From Spirochaetia bacterium (lineage in GTDB: Bacteria > Spirochaetota > Spirochaetia > DAHUYW01), in the NCBI GenBank assembly GCA_030041455.1, contig JASHNV010000087.1, forward strand, positions 1 through 33,611: DNA of 33,611 nucleotides. The letters are read 5' to 3'. Position 1 is the stretch's first letter, and every line of letters starts with the position of its first letter. Below the pieces are notes generated by a model. That model did no database searches, was not told the origin of the DNA, and saw only the letters and a program-made list of their open reading frames with translations. Below, one piece after another: positions 1 through 7,239 of this stretch. Both the position numbers and the translations under genes were made by a program.

Positions 1-1
1 C

Positions 2-151
2 ACGGTCATGCGCTCCGAGAAATCCAAGGGCAAGTACTACATCGGCATCAGCTTCAGTTTCTTTTCCGACGACGACGCCAAGGCGCTTGCCGAGTTTATC
101 GACGCGGAGGCGGCTTCGAACAAGCCGCTTGAGGAAGAGCCGGAGTCCTGA
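2..151 (+). CDS. C-terminal end of a probable PilZ-domain protein (partial)
   Basis: Only the last 49 codons are present; the gene begins before the window and stops with TGA at 149–151. The readable peptide contains YYIGISFSFFSDDDAKALAEFI, shown here as YYIGISFSF then FSDDDAKALAEFI, followed by an acidic tail. A beta strand of the form 'GISF' followed by a short acidic turn and a helix ending in 'EFI' is how many PilZ domains (c-di-GMP receptors) finish. That is resemblance only: the diagnostic RxxxR and D/NxSxxG motifs would lie upstream of the window and cannot be checked. Reading frame and codon use look like real coding sequence. Confidence 0.5.
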   Translation, partial: TVMRSEKSKGKYYIGISFSFFSDDDAKALAEFIDAEAASNKPLEEEPES

Positions 152-1132
152 CCGGCCGGCCTCGGGACTTCACGACGAGAACCAGGGCGATCGAGCAGGG
201 AGCGAAGAGCCGCCGGGAGGCGTCGTGTCGGCTCGCACGGGCGCAGCCTTTCGAGCAAGCGCCCTTCTCCTGGCGGCGTCCCGAATCGGCGTGGGAGCCG
301 AACGATCGGCACCTTTTCGAGCGGCTGCCGCCCGGCCGATGGGAAGCTCGGAGCCCTTCACGCGTCATGCCGGCCGGCCCGAGGGGATCCGCGAAGCATT
401 TCCGCTTTCGCATCCCGGTTGTGGCCAGGCAGCGTCGGGGGTTACGGACACGGAGCGGCTTTCCGCATCCGATCGGCTCCGAAGCGAAGGCGAACGAGCG
501 CCCGGGCGCCGGCGCGCGGAGGACGACGAAGACGCCGGAGCATCGGTCTCTCCGGGCGGCCGACACGTGAAGGGAGCGGAGAACGGTTCCCTGTGGTCGC
601 GTCCGCCGCTGGGTCGGGCCCTTCCGTGCGGCTGTCACCCGAAGTCGCCACGTCGTGCGGCTCCGGCGCCAGAGCGGGAAGAGCCCCCTTCTCGCGCGGG
701 GCGACGGTACGTCGCAGCCTCGCGGGTCGGTTGAAAATCCCGCCGCGCGAGTCCCGCCTCTTCTTGATCTCGCGAAATCTCCGCGCGCGTCACGGCGGCG
801 GAGCGCGGGTCCAATCGGGCGAATCGCCGACTCCAAGAAGGACTCTTCACGCGAGACCGACGTCGGAGGCGCTCCCCGATGCCTCTGCGGAGGAGGGGCC
901 GCGAGGTCGGGCGATCGAGGACAGAGAGAGCACAAGCCGACCGGTACGACCCTGCGTGCTCGCCATCCACGAGAGGGCGGCGTTACCGTGCGGGGCTTCT
1001 CATCCTTCATTGCGAGTTCGAGTGTCTTCGAGAGTTCCTTATGCCGGCTGAGCGGGCGCCCGGAGATGGCTTGAGAGAACAGCTGAAGAAGGGGCTCGAT
1101 CGCGGTACACCCATGAGCGGAAGGAGAAAACC
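152..1132. other. Long G+C-rich stretch without a recognisable gene
   Basis: About 980 bases between the PilZ-like gene end and the SDR gene. Open frames exist on both strands, the longest about 350 codons on the minus strand, but they overlap one another. Their translations are Arg/Pro/Ser/Gly/Ala-rich with no domain pattern, as expected where high G+C removes stop codons by chance. I see no tRNA, convincing terminator, repeat array or promoter. It may be decayed coding DNA or a spacer. Confidence 0.6.
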
Positions 1133-1903
1133 ATGAATAATTCTGTCGCAATCGTGACCGGAGCTAGCCAGGGCATCGGACGCGCCACCGCCATTCGCCT
1201 AGCACGCGATTTCCGGTTTGTCGTGCTCGCTGCGCGAAACGAGGCGGAGCTTCAAGAAACCGCCAAGGCGGTACGATCGGCGGGAGCCGAGCCGCTCGTC
1301 GTGGCGCGTGATTTGAGGGAACCGGAGGCGGCGAAGGTGTTGGTCTCGAAAACGCTGGAACGGTTCGGCCGGATCGACGCGCTCTTGAACATTGCGGGCG
1401 CGGTGCCGCAGATTGATATTCTTGAGATGACGGATGCTCAGTGGGACGATGGAATAGCTCTCAAGCTCCATGGCGCGCGGCGCGCCACGATACATGCCTG
1501 GGAAGCTCTCAAGAAATCGACGGGGTCCGTCGTCTTCATGTCCGGCAACTCGGCCTTCGCGCCAAAGTCCGCATTTGCGGCCGTAGCCACGGTCAATGCC
1601 GCTATCGTTGCCATGGCAAAAGCTTTTGCCGAACGAGGCATCAAAGACGGCGTTCAGGTCAACAGCGTCCTCCCCGGGCCCGTTTTCACCAACCGACGAA
1701 TGACGTACATGGAAAAATATGCTCCGGCGCACAATATGACGGTGGACGAGGCAATAGAAAAATTCCCGTCCGAAGCCGGCATCACGCGCTACGGCCAACC
1801 GGAAGACATTGCCAACCTCATGGCCTTTCTTGTTTCGCCGGCCGGGAAATGGATGACGGGCTCCGCAGTTCGGATGGACGGCGGAGAGATCAAGGGTATC
1901 TAA
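1133..1903 (+). CDS. Short-chain dehydrogenase/reductase family protein lacking the usual catalytic Tyr and Lys
   Basis: The 256-residue protein has the size and layout of a classical SDR: a Rossmann nucleotide-binding motif TGASQGIG (9–16), an NIAGA motif (86–90) in place of NNAG, Ser residues at 137 and 140 after strand 5, and PGPV (181–184). In the helix that normally carries YxxxK it reads AAVATVNAAI, so Val151 and Asn155 occupy the Tyr and Lys positions. It could be a degenerate enzyme, one using another mechanism, or a binding protein. The start is supported by GGAAGGAG about 6 bases before ATG. Codons such as AAT, ATA and GAT are more frequent than in the TCA genes to the right, which hints at a transferred origin. 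The substrate cannot be told. It stands alone, 66 bases before the antitoxin. Confidence 0.88.
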   Translation: MNNSVAIVTGASQGIGRATAIRLARDFRFVVLAARNEAELQETAKAVRSAGAEPLVVARDLREPEAAKVLVSKTLERFGRIDALLNIAGAVPQIDILEMTDAQWDDGIALKLHGARRATIHAWEALKKSTGSVVFMSGNSAFAPKSAFAAVATVNAAIVAMAKAFAERGIKDGVQVNSVLPGPVFTNRRMTYMEKYAPAHNMTVDEAIEKFPSEAGITRYGQPEDIANLMAFLVSPAGKWMTGSAVRMDGGEIKGI

Positions 1904-1933
1904 GGAAAGAAAATCAGGCATTTGTCATTCCTG

Positions 1934-1963
1934 TTGTCTCGGTTCGCTACAATCTGCTACACT
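1934..1963 (+). promoter_or_regulatory. Probable promoter of the toxin–antitoxin pair
   Basis: TTGTCT (1934–1939) and TACACT (1958–1963) are separated by 18 bases. Transcription would start near 1970, at the antitoxin ATG, giving a message with little or no leader. The sequence GCTACA occurs twice (from 1946 and from 1956) across the -10 region, a possible operator half-site for the antitoxin, which in this family represses its own promoter. Confidence 0.5.
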
Positions 1964-1969
1964 GCTCTC

Positions 1970-2218
1970 ATGAGCAGAATCATAACTCAGCGCGAGCTTC
2001 GAAATGAGTCTGCCGCGGTGCTTCGGGAGGTGCAGGCGGGGCAGACTGTCATCGTGACACGCAACGGGACGCCGATTGCCGAGCTGCGGCCGATTCAACC
2101 GCGGCGCTTCGTACCTCGCGCCGCGATCGTCCAAGCCGCCGCGCAGGCTCCCCACATCGACGCCGGCCGATTCCGTACGGATCTCGATGCCGTGATCGAT
2201 CAATCCGTCGATGGCTGA
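1970..2218 (+). CDS. Phd/YefM-family antitoxin
   Basis: This 82-residue protein begins MSRIITQRELRNESAAVLRE and continues with GQTVIVTRNGTPIAELRP, the classic Phd/YefM N-terminal DNA-binding fold (helix, then 'G..v.vTrnG.PvA.l.p'). The C-terminal part (about 50–82) is Ala/Asp-rich and would wrap round the toxin. I chose ATG at 1970 rather than an upstream in-frame ATG at 1922 because the family starts two or three residues before 'It.rel' and because the promoter overlaps the longer version. It overlaps the toxin gene by 8 bases, the usual arrangement for coupled translation. It should neutralise the PIN toxin and autorepress the pair. Confidence 0.9.
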   Translation: MSRIITQRELRNESAAVLREVQAGQTVIVTRNGTPIAELRPIQPRRFVPRAAIVQAAAQAPHIDAGRFRTDLDAVIDQSVDG

Positions 2219-2612
2219 GCCGACGCGCGGGCTGTTGGATACGTCGGTCGTGATCGACCACGGCATCCTCGATCCCGCCTCGCTTCCCGACGAGTCCGCC
2301 ATCTCGGCCGTGACTCTGGCGGAGCTCGCTGCCGGTACCCACGCCGCTACGGACGAACAGGAACGCGCACGCCGCCAGGATCGCCTGCAATGGGCGGCGG
2401 CGACCTGGGATCCGCTTCCTTTCGATACGGAATGTGCCCGCAAGTACGGCCTGATCTTCGCCGCCATCCGAGCCTCCGGTCGGTCCTCCCGTCCCCGATT
2501 TGCGGACCTCCTTATCGCCTCCATGGCCGCCGCCAACGGCCTCCCGTTGTATACACGAAGCCTCTCGGATTTTGTGGCTATGGAGAAGCTCGTGAAGATT
2601 GTTGAGATTTGA
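2211..2612 (+). CDS. vapC: VapC-like PIN-domain toxin ribonuclease
   Basis: The 133-residue protein is a typical PIN-domain toxin. The metal-binding acidic residues are visible: Asp10 in LLDTSVVID, Glu38 in LAELAAG, Asp99 in RFADLLIAS and Asp120 in TRSLSDF. PIN toxins of this type are Mg-dependent RNases that cut tRNA or rRNA and halt translation until antitoxin is restored. All four acidic positions are intact and there is no frameshift, so the toxin looks functional. It starts inside the antitoxin gene (8-base overlap). Pairing a PIN toxin with a Phd/YefM antitoxin rather than a VapB AbrB-type is common. The exact RNA target is not predictable. Confidence 0.92.
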   Translation: MAEPTRGLLDTSVVIDHGILDPASLPDESAISAVTLAELAAGTHAATDEQERARRQDRLQWAAATWDPLPFDTECARKYGLIFAAIRASGRSSRPRFADLLIASMAAANGLPLYTRSLSDFVAMEKLVKIVEI

Positions 2613-2631
2613 GGGAGGGGGCGTACGATTA

Positions 2632-2999
2632 TCACCTCTCCACGGGCACAAATAGTCCTAATCCGAAGTGGCTGGAATGCCCACGTGCGATTGGACCTGT
2701 CATTGGCTCCGGAAACTCGATCCTGAATGCCCCGGATAGCCGGCGTCCGCCATCGTCGCTTTTTTTTGCCTGAACCGTTTGAACTCGATTGGACGCCAGC
2801 GACCCGCGATGCGGAACACCTCGTTTTCGTTGATCAGTAGGCTGATTTTGATGGATTCCATATCCAGTTTGACAAGGTCCTGCTGTCGACTGATCCAACG
2901 GCGCAATTCTTCACGCAGGATCCAGGCCAGCCAGCCCGCAGGATCAAAAAGGATGTCCGATCGTGCATCAACATGCAATGGCGGCGTTCTATCCTGCAT
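2632..2999 (-). pseudogene. Frameshifted fragment resembling the C-terminus of the CRISPR protein Csb2 (type I-G, formerly I-U)
   Basis: On the minus strand a frame opens at 2999 (ATG) and reads through LREELRRWISRQQDLVKLDM and RWRPIEFKRFRQKK to a run of eight A's (plus-strand T's 2760–2767). After that run, sense continues in another frame as SDDGGRRLSGAFRIEFPEP, then GPIARGHSSHFGLGLFVP, ending at TGA 2632–2634. One extra A would join the two halves into about 122 residues. The pattern 'R.R....GG...G.FR..FPEP..GPIA.G..SHFGLGLF.P' matches my memory of the end of Csb2/GSU0054 proteins (Cas5–Cas6-like RAMP). Full Csb2 is several times longer; a TGA lies just upstream and no other cas gene or repeat array is near, so this is most likely a relic. 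The tract also contains the slippery heptamer A-AAA-AAA, so programmed -1 frameshifting is formally possible. The segment is more A/T-rich than the DNA beyond 3040. Confidence 0.55.
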
Positions 3000-3771
3000 G
3001 GCTATTCAACAATTTCGCCATGCCCCACACCCTCGTAGCCCTTGGCTCCAAGCGAGCCGGGAACGGAGTGAGACGAGCGGCCTGTCGGACTTTTCCCCGG
3101 CGGGGCATTTCTCTTCGACCCTCGACGTCGAAGGCATGAGCGCACGGGCAGCGGATACCGGCCGGGAAACGCCCATGCCGCCCCGGACCTTCGAGATAGG
3201 CTGCCGGAAGACGGCGCGGCGCGCTTCATCATCGAAGCGGCGGAGGGATTGAACATTCCGCGTTGCTTCGGAGGCGAGGACGCATTCGCGAATCCGTGCG
3301 ATCCGCATCCACCGTGAAGCCGAGCGATTCCGCTCCGCCATCGGGCTCCCGACGAGCGCCCCCTACGGTCACGATCGAAGGGCGCGTTACCCGTCCGGTC
3401 GGTCGCCGTCCGGCAGGGCCTTTTCTCCGACCGTCCGGGACGGCGAGCTGCAGGTCTTAAGAAAGGGAAGAGCTTTCCGAGGCGGACGAGGCCTTCCTGG
3501 CGTGGACGTGGCGAGAACCGGGCGGCGCTGACGAGGGATTGGACATGGACATCGAGGATCCCGGGGACTATGATTTGAGGAGACCGCATCGCTGCCGGGG
3601 ACGCCGCGGGAGGTTATCCGCACGCGGCATCCCCCGGAACGGCGTTCACAGCTTCCGGTTCGATCCGCAGGGGCGCGTCCGAGCTCGAGGCAATCGGCGA
3701 GGTTTCCGGAGGAGTGACAGGTCTCGCGGTCCGTCGACGGATCGATTCGAGGTAGGCGAAGGGGAGGGCGG
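3000..3771. other. Gene-free G+C-rich stretch
   Basis: Between the Csb2-like relic and the methyltransferase-like gene I find only overlapping, low-complexity open frames on both strands. None has a domain pattern or a plausible ribosome binding site until the GGGGAGG before 3772. Base composition becomes much richer in G+C from about 3040, so the relic and this spacer probably have different histories. Confidence 0.6.
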
Positions 3772-4347
3772 GTGACCATCTACCTGATATGCATCATTGC
3801 TCTCCAATGCGTTTGGGTTGCGTTCGAAATCTGGCTCATCCTGCGGGATCGCATTCAAGGCAAAGGGAAGACGACCCATGACCGCGGCACCATCTACCTC
3901 AACATTGTCGCTCTCGCCGTGGGGAACACCGCCGCCGGAATCGTAAGCGGAGTTCCGCTCTTCATCTTTCCCGGCGGCAAGACAAGCGCGGTGTTCTGGA
4001 TCGGCTTCGCCGTCATGCTTCTTGGGCTAATCCTTCGTGTAAGGGCCGTGACGTGGTTAGGATCTTCCTTTCGCACCACCGTCGAAATCCATGCCGGTCA
4101 GCGAGTCGTAACGGACGGCCCCTACAGGTTGGTGAGACATCCGTCGTATGCCGGATTATTGATGATTCCCTTGGGCCTTGGACTGGCGGAGCAAAGCTGG
4201 CTTTCGTTGGTTGTCGCGATCGCAATTCCGCTTGCCGCCTTTCTCTACCGGATTCGGGTCGAGGAGGCGGCCATGGTCGCCGCGCTCGGAGCCGAGTATC
4301 AAGAGTATCAACGCCGAACCAAGAAGCTCATTCCGTGGATTTGGTGA
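3772..4347 (+). CDS. Isoprenylcysteine carboxyl methyltransferase-like membrane protein
   Basis: The 191-residue protein has four or five hydrophobic segments (about 3–24, 41–67, 72–90, 126–159). Its C-terminal signature, GPYRLVRHPSYAGLL (116–130) followed by a paired EE (164–165) and EYQEYQRRTKKLIPWIW (175–191), is that of the ICMT/phospholipid-methyltransferase (PEMT) superfamily, which binds S-adenosylmethionine at the membrane face. Bacterial members are mostly uncharacterised; lipid or isoprenoid-thiol methylation is inference. The start is GTG at 3772, supported by GGGGAGG about 7 bases upstream. No neighbour hints at the substrate. Confidence 0.85.
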   Translation: MTIYLICIIALQCVWVAFEIWLILRDRIQGKGKTTHDRGTIYLNIVALAVGNTAAGIVSGVPLFIFPGGKTSAVFWIGFAVMLLGLILRVRAVTWLGSSFRTTVEIHAGQRVVTDGPYRLVRHPSYAGLLMIPLGLGLAEQSWLSLVVAIAIPLAAFLYRIRVEEAAMVAALGAEYQEYQRRTKKLIPWIW

Positions 4348-4678
4348 GATGAGGTTTCATGACGTGAATGCACCGAGGATAGCGTGGAGCCGGGTGCCTC
4401 CTGCGGCTTCGAGGGAGCACGGTAAATCGGCGCTCGACGACACGGCGCCGTCCATCTTCGCCGCGGCATAGCACCGACGCAGGCTCGCCTGAACGGGCCC
4501 GAAACTTGGGCGCTTTTCGATCGACAATCAGTCGAGGGCGGTTGCGTGGGCTCTCCGCTATCCCCATCGACTCCGGACTTCCGAGCCCGGGAAGGCGACG
4601 AGAGAGCTCCTCACGGCGCCGGTTCGACCGGCCGAAGGGGCGGGGGCGACCGGGCCCCGCGCGAGTCGCGGCCGCGGA
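4348..4678. other. Gene-free stretch between convergent genes
   Basis: About 330 bases between the rightward methyltransferase-like gene and the leftward small membrane protein. I see no gene or RNA. The only structured element is the palindrome at its right end, listed separately. Confidence 0.55.
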
Positions 4679-4696
4679 CTTCTCCTCGAGGAGAAG
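4679..4696 (-). terminator. 18-bp perfect palindrome just after the membrane-protein gene
   Basis: CTTCTCCTCGAGGAGAAG can fold as a 7-bp stem with a TCGA tetraloop and begins one base after the stop codon of the leftward gene. A U-run is missing, so it is at best an unusual terminator or an mRNA 3'-end stabiliser. It could also be a protein-binding palindrome. Confidence 0.3.
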
Positions 4697-4697
4697 C

Positions 4698-5162
4698 TTA
4701 CCTTCCGAGCGCTTCACCCACGGCGACGACCGCCATGACGACTGCGATGCCGAGGTTCGAGACGAGCGTTATGTTCTCGGTCCGATTTCGCTTGTTCGCG
4801 ATGTGGCGAATCCCCGCCATGCCGAAAAACAGGAAGCCCACGATCGCCGCAGGCAGAATCCATGATTCCGAGACGATGCTGATGATTCCGAGAACCCCTA
4901 TCGCGATGTTCGCGAAGCCGAGCTCCTGCACGAACACGAGCGACTTCGAGTCCTTGATCTCGAAGATCGTTTCCGCCGTAAATCGGGGCTGAAACACTTG
5001 ACGCAGTCCGGCGACGAACAAGCGCACGCCGACGGCCCAAAAGACAAACCACCTGCCGACGAGCGTCACGAGGTCCGCATGGCTTGCGAACGCGAAGGCA
5101 TCCACGAGGATGCATACGACGGGGAAAACGAGCATAAGGAACAGAATCACGAGAAGGTACAT
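4698..5162 (-). CDS. Small four-helix integral membrane protein, DUF6790-like
   Basis: The 154-residue protein begins MYLLVILFLMLVFPVVCILV and has four hydrophobic segments: near 1–22, 30–48, about 78–110 (an ELGFANIAIGVLGIIS motif then a Trp-containing helix), and 130–152. The 'E.GFANIAIGVLGI' segment followed by a helix ending GIRHIANKRNRTEN and VSNLGIAVVM resembles the DUF6790 family of unknown function. ATG at 5162 is chosen because GGAGG sits 5 bases upstream. An in-frame N-terminal extension to 5306 is charged and unlike the family. It lies in the same direction as marR, 244 bases downstream, and could be its target, but no operator is visible in that gap. Confidence 0.75.
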   Translation of the reverse strand: MYLLVILFLMLVFPVVCILVDAFAFASHADLVTLVGRWFVFWAVGVRLFVAGLRQVFQPRFTAETIFEIKDSKSLVFVQELGFANIAIGVLGIISIVSESWILPAAIVGFLFFGMAGIRHIANKRNRTENITLVSNLGIAVVMAVVAVGEALGR

Positions 5163-5406
5163 GGTGGCCTCCGGTATGAGTTCGAGCGCCCTTTTCTTCT
5201 CCGCGGAGGAAGAAGGCGCAGGTTCTTTCTCGCGCGGTCCTGAAACGTTTCGATCTTTTCGCGGGGAGGCTTTCTCGGCACGGAAGGGGCTTGCCTCCCG
5301 CCCCACTACCCCGGCAAGCCCGCTCCGAGCGCCGCGGGGCCGCTTTCCTTGGATCGCACCGACCCGCAGCGCCAGGCTCGAGAGCTTGGCTCCGCCGACT
5401 CGCCTT

Positions 5407-5886
5407 TTACGGCGGCGAATCCTCCGTTACGCGGCGATCCAGGTACGCCTCTATCGCGGCGTAGATCTCCCATATCGCGGAGCGCTCGTCTCGGCTCAGC
5501 GCGCCGATTCTCCGTGCGGCGGCCGCCAACAGGTCGCGGTGGAGCTCCGCGTGCGCTCGAAAGGCGGTCCAGCCCTTCTTGGTGAGGTCCAGCTTCACCT
5601 CGTTCGCGATGCCCGTGAGGGCGGTCTTCGTGACGAATCCCCGCAGCAGGAGCTTGTCGACCATTTGCGAAACGGCCCCTTTCGTCACGCCCATGATTTC
5701 CGCGAGCGCCGTCACGCTCGACCCTTCGTGGCTGCCGATCGCGTCGATCGCGTGGATCTCCGCCCGGAACAGCTTTTCCTTCGTTCCGAAGCTTCTCGGC
5801 CTGCGCTCAAGCGCGTTGAACTTCGCCATCACCCGCAGGAATTGGTCGCTGAAGTCACGGGCCGTCAGCCCATGCGGCTCGATCAT
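5407..5886 (-). CDS. MarR-family transcriptional repressor
   Basis: The 159-residue protein has the MarR layout: N-terminal helices (7–45), a winged helix-turn-helix including SSVTALAEIMGVTKGAVSQM (about 56–75) with DKLLLRGFV as the start of the wing, and a long C-terminal dimerisation helix pair (110–155). MarR proteins bind palindromic DNA as dimers and release it when a small aromatic or oxidised ligand binds. A perfect palindrome overlaps its own promoter, Shine–Dalgarno and start codon, so autorepression is very likely. ATG at 5886 is preceded by AGGAG. Ligand and other targets are unknown; the small membrane protein downstream on the same strand is one candidate. Confidence 0.92.
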   Translation of the reverse strand: MIEPHGLTARDFSDQFLRVMAKFNALERRPRSFGTKEKLFRAEIHAIDAIGSHEGSSVTALAEIMGVTKGAVSQMVDKLLLRGFVTKTALTGIANEVKLDLTKKGWTAFRAHAELHRDLLAAAARRIGALSRDERSAIWEIYAAIEAYLDRRVTEDSPP

Positions 5887-5903
5887 GTTTAGCTCCTAAA
5901 CAT
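5885..5903 (-). promoter_or_regulatory. MarR operator: perfect inverted repeat over the marR start
   Basis: ATGTTTAG (5885–5892) and CTAAACAT (5896–5903) form perfect 8-bp arms around CTC. Read on the minus strand, the site holds the Shine–Dalgarno AGGAG and touches both the -10 box and the start codon. Its size and position are those of a MarR dimer site, so a bound repressor would block RNA polymerase. Confidence 0.8.
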
Positions 5904-5929
5904 AGTACCCATGCGGGCCCATTTGTCAA
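5902..5929 (-). promoter_or_regulatory. marR promoter
   Basis: On the minus strand a perfect TTGACA (plus positions 5924–5929) and TACTAT (5902–5907) are 16 bases apart. Transcription should begin near 5895, inside the palindrome, giving a leader of about 10 bases that contains the ribosome binding site. Confidence 0.8.
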
Positions 5930-6575
5930 GCATTTTTCGAGTCGCCGTCCGCTTCCGCCCGTAGCCGAGATGGTCACGCCGTCGGTTTCGAGCCTCGCGT
6001 AGGCGACGCGGTCCTCGGGTCTCGCGGGGGTTGGAGGCTCACGTGCTGCTTGCTCACTGCGGTCTCCTCGTCTCTTCGGTCGGATTTCGCTCGTTTTCCC
6101 CTGTCATGACGGACGATACTGCGCGAATGCGACCGACGGACGAGCATAATCGGTTCCGTTCGAGGAGCCGAGGAGCTGCCGACCCGGATGAAGCCTTTGG
6201 GGAGCCAAGGTGTCTCCCCGGCCGCCCTCGCGCAACCGGGCCCGAGCGTATCGAAAGGCGAGATACGAGATGAGATTCGGTTGGATCCTGGCGCGCGGCG
6301 CCCGGGATCCCGCGAAACGCCGGGTCGCGGGTCGCTCGACTCGTGTTGTGCTCCGATGTCGAGGCGCTCCTTCCGGTCGTCGAGGCACGTACGCGCTCCC
6401 GGGAGTCGCGGTCGACCTCGACCGCGAAGGAGAGCTCTCCGAAGAGGGCCCGAGCTCCCGGACCGGGGACTTGAGGCAGGACGCCGCAGTCGGCTCGCCG
6501 GAGACGAGTATTCCCGGTCGGACGGCACAGGATCTGCCCGATCCCGATCGTCGAAGCGCGCGATGGCTCTGGCGC
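5930..6575. other. Gene-free G+C-rich stretch
   Basis: About 650 bases between divergent marR and the end of the STAS-like gene. Open frames here overlap on all frames and show no domain. A hairpin GGGGAG/CTCCCC (6199–6204 with 6214–6219) has no U-run and may be chance. Nothing else is supported. Confidence 0.55.
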
Positions 6576-6968
6576 TCAGGAAGGACAATCTTCATCGAGG
6601 ATACGCTCGGCTTCTTCGATGGAGCCGGCCTTGTCGATCCTTACCCCCGGTCCATAGGCTGCCATGTCGGTCGTGTACTGAAACTGGATCCTCCCACGGA
6701 GATCGGCGTCGGAGACGACCCTGATAATGCGGCGCACTCCGTGCTTCTTCACGAACGACTGGACGCGAATGATCTCCTGTGCGCCTTCAAGCGACGCAGG
6801 CTCGAAGCTGGAGATGTCGGTAACCGCCTCGAATCCCGGTTTTAGCCTGCAAACGCCGGCGTAGATGAGCTGCGCTCTCTCCGTCACCTCGCTGTCGGAG
6901 TATCGTCCCTGCAGGCAGATGACAATCCTGTTCTTCGCCTCATCGACGCGCAGCCACCCTTCGCCCAT
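6576..6968 (-). CDS. Small STAS/SpoIIAA-like protein of unknown function
   Basis: The 130-residue protein alternates strands and helices (WLRVDEAKNRIVICLQGRY, then a helix, then GFEAVTDISSF, a helix, RRIIRVVSDADL and a final SIEEAERILDE). This order recalls the alpha/beta fold of STAS or SpoIIAA-like domains, but no phosphorylatable Ser motif is obvious, so the assignment rests on overall pattern. ATG at 6968 is selected over an in-frame upstream ATG at 7010 because a strong purine-rich ribosome binding site (GGGGAGGGAAGG) directly precedes it. It is transcribed divergently from the TPR gene. It may be a structural adaptor, but no partner is visible. Confidence 0.65.
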   Translation of the reverse strand: MGEGWLRVDEAKNRIVICLQGRYSDSEVTERAQLIYAGVCRLKPGFEAVTDISSFEPASLEGAQEIIRVQSFVKKHGVRRIIRVVSDADLRGRIQFQYTTDMAAYGPGVRIDKAGSIEEAERILDEDCPS

Positions 6969-7060
6969 GCCTTCCCTCCCCTCGCGTGTCGCCGCCCGAG
7001 CGACGCCCAAGCGGTCGAGCTTCCGCCGGAGCCGCGTCGTGGGCGGCGGCTCCGGCGGGA

Positions 7061-7091
7061 ATCATACGATGGAAGTCCGCATTTCCATCAA
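7061..7091 (-). promoter_or_regulatory. Possible promoter of the STAS-like gene with an internal inverted repeat
   Basis: On the minus strand TTGATG (plus 7086–7091) and TATGAT (plus 7061–7066) are 19 bases apart, slightly long. Between and overlapping them lies an inverted repeat, GATGGAA (7068–7074) and TTCCATC (7083–7089), with an 8-base centre. It is a candidate operator. Confidence 0.4.
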
Positions 7092-7162
7092 GTAGCGGAC
7101 CGGAAGGTCCGCCGCGCAAGCGGACACAGAGGGGCGCCGATCGCGCCTTGATCGCCGTCGGA

Positions 7163-7191
7163 TTGCGCGGCGAGTCTTTCCGTGGTATCCT
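7163..7191 (+). promoter_or_regulatory. Probable promoter of the TPR gene
   Basis: TTGCGC (7163–7168) and TATCCT (7186–7191) are 17 bases apart, putting transcription start near 7198, about 40 bases before the ATG. The -35 box is imperfect. Confidence 0.45.
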
Positions 7192-7239
7192 TTTTTGATC
7201 CCAACATGAGGCAGCCACGGGTCGCGCGGAGGGCGGGGT

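Noticed and set aside
96-1151. A 351-codon minus-strand open frame and several overlapping plus-strand frames
   Set aside because: Arg/Pro/Ser-rich translations without any domain, mutually overlapping and lacking ribosome sites; chance openness in G+C-rich DNA.
2760-2767. Programmed frameshifting as the main explanation of the A8 tract
   Set aside because: Upstream part of the protein and all partner cas genes are missing, so decay is simpler; kept only as an alternative.
6199-6219. GGGGAG/CTCCCC hairpin as a terminator
   Set aside because: No U-run and no gene ends close to it.
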